Shown here: in pieces, positions 6,980 to 9,084 of the stretch
How the letters are laid out: each line of letters opens with the position of its first letter
How positions within the stretch are numbered: the stretch's first letter is position 1
NCBI GenBank assembly: GCA_003542955.1
Contig: DPJP01000260.1
Coordinates: forward strand, 1-9,084
Direction of reading: 5' to 3'
DNA: 9,084 nucleotides
Source: Armatimonadota bacterium
GTDB taxonomy: Bacteria > Armatimonadota > Zipacnadia > Zipacnadales > UBA11051
Position numbers and translations under genes: made by a program
Notes under the pieces: model-generated
What the model was told of the DNA's origin: nothing
The model's input: the letters and a program-made list of their open reading frames with translations, nothing else
Databases searched by the model: none

Positions 6980-8973
6980 GCGAACTCGGGCAGCAGCATC
7001 CGCCGCGCGGCAGCCAGCTGCTCGGAGCTTCCGAACAGGTAGAGCCCGTCGCCGACCTTGAGATCGAAGTCGGCCGATGGATTGCCGAATACCTCCTCCC
7101 CGCGACGCACTGCGCTGACTGATGCGCCCGTCTCACGCCGCAGGTTCAGGCTGCGGAGCGTCTCTCCCGCGGCAGGCGAGCCCGGTGGGAGTTCAATCTC
7201 ATCCATGTCGACCGCCGCGAGCAGGCTCTTGAGCGTCGGGCGGATCGCGCACTGGGCCGCTTCATCGCAGAGCACCTCGTACTGCTCCTCGCGGATTGCG
7301 TCCTTCTCACGCTCGATCGCGTGCTCAGGCGCGCCGTAGGCGTGCATGATGAGGCCGACGAGCCGCAGCGCCGCCTCGAGTTCTTCCGGCACAACGCCGT
7401 CCGCGCCAAGCTCGAACAACGTACGCACCTCGTTCACAAGTCGAGTGCGCACAATGATGTGCAGCTCAGGGCTGGCGATGTGCGCGTGCGCGACGATTCT
7501 GCGCGCGGTGGCCGCATCGGGGATGGCGATGACCAGCGCGCGGGCGCGACTGAGCCCGGCCGCACGCAGCACCAGCTCGCGCGAAGCATCACCATACAGC
7601 ACGCACCGCTGTTCGTTCACCAGCTCGCGGACCGTGGCGGGGTTGAGTTCAACGATGATGTGGGGTATCTCGAGCCGCCGGAGCACGCGGGCCACCGACC
7701 TGCCGCCCACTCCGTAACCGACCAGGATGACATGATCGGACAGGTGCACGCTCGCTTCCTCCGTCACCGGGACACTGCGCAGACGGCCATCCAGCGCGCG
7801 CAGGCAGGCGACCGCCTGCAGCCGCTCACCGACCCTCGGGCCGACGGCCATCATCACCGGCGTCAGGGCCATCGTGATGACCGAGATCGAGATGAACTGG
7901 CCATAGGTGTCGGCATCGAGCAGACCCAGGCCCGCCCCCTGTCCGGCGATGATGAACGAGAACTCCCCAACCTGTGCAAGCCCCAGACCCGCAATTGCCG
8001 ACACACGCAGACCGTAGCCGAAGAGCTGCGCAATGCCGCCGATGAGCAGCGCCTTGACTGCCAGGACCGCGACAACCAGGCCGAGGGAGGTGAGCGGGTC
8101 CGCGAGCCACGTCGCCGGGTCCAGCAGCATCCCGACCGAGACGAAGAAGAGGCTCGAGAACGCATCTCGCAAGGGCTCGATCTCGCTGACGATCTGGTGT
8201 GAGTAGACAGACTCGGAGATCACCAGGCCCGCGATGAAGGCGCCAAGCGCCACGGAGAGGCCGAACCGACCCGAGAGGTATGCCGTCCCAAGCGCGACGA
8301 CGATGGCCGTGAGGCTGAAGACCTCGCGACTGCGACTGCGCACCACCAGCTCGAACAGGCGTGGAATAGCCAGCGACGCAAGGCCGATGATCGCCGCGAT
8401 AACCAGGCCGGACTTGCCGAGCTTGTATGCCGCCTGCGTCCAGGAGATGTCGGCCCCCGGCTCCAGAAACGGCAGGAACAGCATCAGCGGGACGATGGCG
8501 AGATCCTGGAAGATCAGCAGAGCCGCCATCAGCCTGCCCTGTGGCGTCTGGCTCTCCCCACGCTCCTGCAGCAGTTTGAAGACCACCGCGGTTGAACTGA
8601 GCGCCATCAGAAAGCCGAAGAAGATCGACTGCCCGATGCCGAAGCCTGCCTGCCGCTCGAGCAGGGTCACTACGAGGATCATCCCGCCGACCTGCAGTGC
8701 TCCCGCCCCGAACACCAGCGCGCGCAAGCGCGCCATCTCCTTGAGTGAGAACTCGAGCCCGACGCTGAAGAGCAGCAGAATCACGCCGATCTCCGCCATC
8801 GTCTCGATGCTGTGCCGATCCTGCACCAGGCCGAGCACTCCGGGGCCGATGAGTACGCCGGCCAGCAGGTAGCCGACGATCACCGGCGCACGCAGGCTCC
8901 GCAGCAGGTACACCGCGACCAGCGATACACCCATCACGACAACGAAATCCTGAAGCAGGGGAAGCTCGTGCAT
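6958..8973 (-). CDS. CPA2-family (KefB/YbaL-type) cation:proton antiporter with RCK domains
   Basis: Inner-membrane antiporter of 671 residues, predicted to move K+ or Na+ against protons. Residues 5-385 form the Na+/H+-exchanger domain with about 12 hydrophobic segments, including the conserved VGYLLAGVLIGP (33-44), FSVGLEFSL (69-77), SSTAVVFKLL (126-135), the ion-path pair Q156-D157 (FQDLAIVPL), and GLAQVGEFSF (331-340). Residues 413-530 are an RCK_N/TrkA-N domain with GYGVGG (419-424), acidic E442, and YGDAS (460-464). A charged helical linker (530-585) leads to a single RCK_C domain at about 586-660. Length and layout match KefB/YbaL-type transporters, in which the RCK module gates transport in response to nucleotide or other ligands. 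The ATG at 8973 starts right before the first membrane helix; no strong Shine-Dalgarno precedes it. The two antiporters are clearly divergent in sequence, so this is not a recent duplication. Transported ion and ligand are not determined. Confidence 0.94.
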   Translation of the reverse strand: MHELPLLQDFVVVMGVSLVAVYLLRSLRAPVIVGYLLAGVLIGPGVLGLVQDRHSIETMAEIGVILLLFSVGLEFSLKEMARLRALVFGAGALQVGGMILVVTLLERQAGFGIGQSIFFGFLMALSSTAVVFKLLQERGESQTPQGRLMAALLIFQDLAIVPLMLFLPFLEPGADISWTQAAYKLGKSGLVIAAIIGLASLAIPRLFELVVRSRSREVFSLTAIVVALGTAYLSGRFGLSVALGAFIAGLVISESVYSHQIVSEIEPLRDAFSSLFFVSVGMLLDPATWLADPLTSLGLVVAVLAVKALLIGGIAQLFGYGLRVSAIAGLGLAQVGEFSFIIAGQGAGLGLLDADTYGQFISISVITMALTPVMMAVGPRVGERLQAVACLRALDGRLRSVPVTEEASVHLSDHVILVGYGVGGRSVARVLRRLEIPHIIVELNPATVRELVNEQRCVLYGDASRELVLRAAGLSRARALVIAIPDAATARRIVAHAHIASPELHIIVRTRLVNEVRTLFELGADGVVPEELEAALRLVGLIMHAYGAPEHAIEREKDAIREEQYEVLCDEAAQCAIRPTLKSLLAAVDMDEIELPPGSPAAGETLRSLNLRRETGASVSAVRRGEEVFGNPSADFDLKVGDGLYLFGSSEQLAAARRMLLPEFAHPEGDA

Positions 8974-9022
8974 GGCGGCAGCTCAATCAATCGTCGAAGT
9001 CAAGCAGCGCGAACATGCATAG

Positions 9023-9052
9023 ATGCTACCATGCCGCACCGCCTCAGGGCAA
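9023..9052 (-). promoter_or_regulatory. Possible sigma-70-like promoter of the 6958-8973 antiporter
   Basis: On the minus strand TTGCCC (9052-9047) and TAGCAT (9028-9023) are spaced by 18 bases and lie about 50 bases before the ATG at 8973. The match to consensus is moderate (4 of 6 in the -35 box), so this is tentative. Confidence 0.3.
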
Positions 9053-9084
9053 TCGGCGCGCGGGGACTGCCACCTATCGCGCCA

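Noticed and set aside
7321..8202. 293-codon plus-strand open frame inside the second antiporter
   Set aside because: It is antisense to a clear membrane transporter and has a low-complexity composition rich in Arg, Asp, Gln and His, typical of shadow frames.
7826..8986. 386-codon minus-strand frame overlapping the second antiporter
   Set aside because: It is an out-of-frame shadow with Arg/Gly/Ala-rich composition and no family motif, while the overlapping frame encodes an intact antiporter.

Overview
The window is GC-rich, densely coding bacterial DNA with six convincing genes. It holds no RNA gene, CRISPR array, phage gene or transposase. A sulfatase, a Gfo/Idh/MocA dehydrogenase and a secreted protein with a copper-amine-oxidase-type stalk domain together suggest an uncultured, saccharide-degrading lineage. 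Armatimonadota, Planctomycetota or relatives would fit, but this is an inference from gene content and no marker gene is present to confirm it.

Left part (1-3786): a Gfo/Idh/MocA-family NAD(P)-dependent oxidoreductase lies on the minus strand (93-1076). It is divergent from a type I sulfatase on the plus strand (1515-2843). The 438-base gap between them carries a large nested palindrome (about 1219-1432). Its inner 24-base arms differ at one position, and it looks like a non-autonomous REP/MITE-type insertion. Downstream of the sulfatase, on the same strand, is an exported protein with one copper-amine-oxidase N-terminal-like domain and an unassigned C-terminal half (2950-3786).

Right part (3859-8973): two CPA2-family (KefB/KefC-type) cation:proton antiporters lie on the minus strand, 3859-6072 and 6958-8973. 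Each fuses a Na+/H+-exchanger membrane domain to cytoplasmic RCK/TrkA nucleotide-binding regulation. They differ in layout: the first ends in two RCK_C domains, the second in one preceded by a helical linker. Between them, on the plus strand, is a HAD-superfamily phosphatase/phosphomutase of the beta-phosphoglucomutase type (6296-6979). Its 3' end overlaps the end of the second antiporter by 22 bases.

The sulfatase and dehydrogenase could take part in catabolism of sulfated or modified sugars. The antiporters would handle K+ or Na+ and pH homeostasis. No link between the two halves can be shown from sequence. I did not find a clearly new multi-gene system. The observations most worth checking are the nested palindrome, the stem-loop just upstream of the first antiporter, the paired antiporters with different RCK architecture, and the unassigned domain of the secreted protein.
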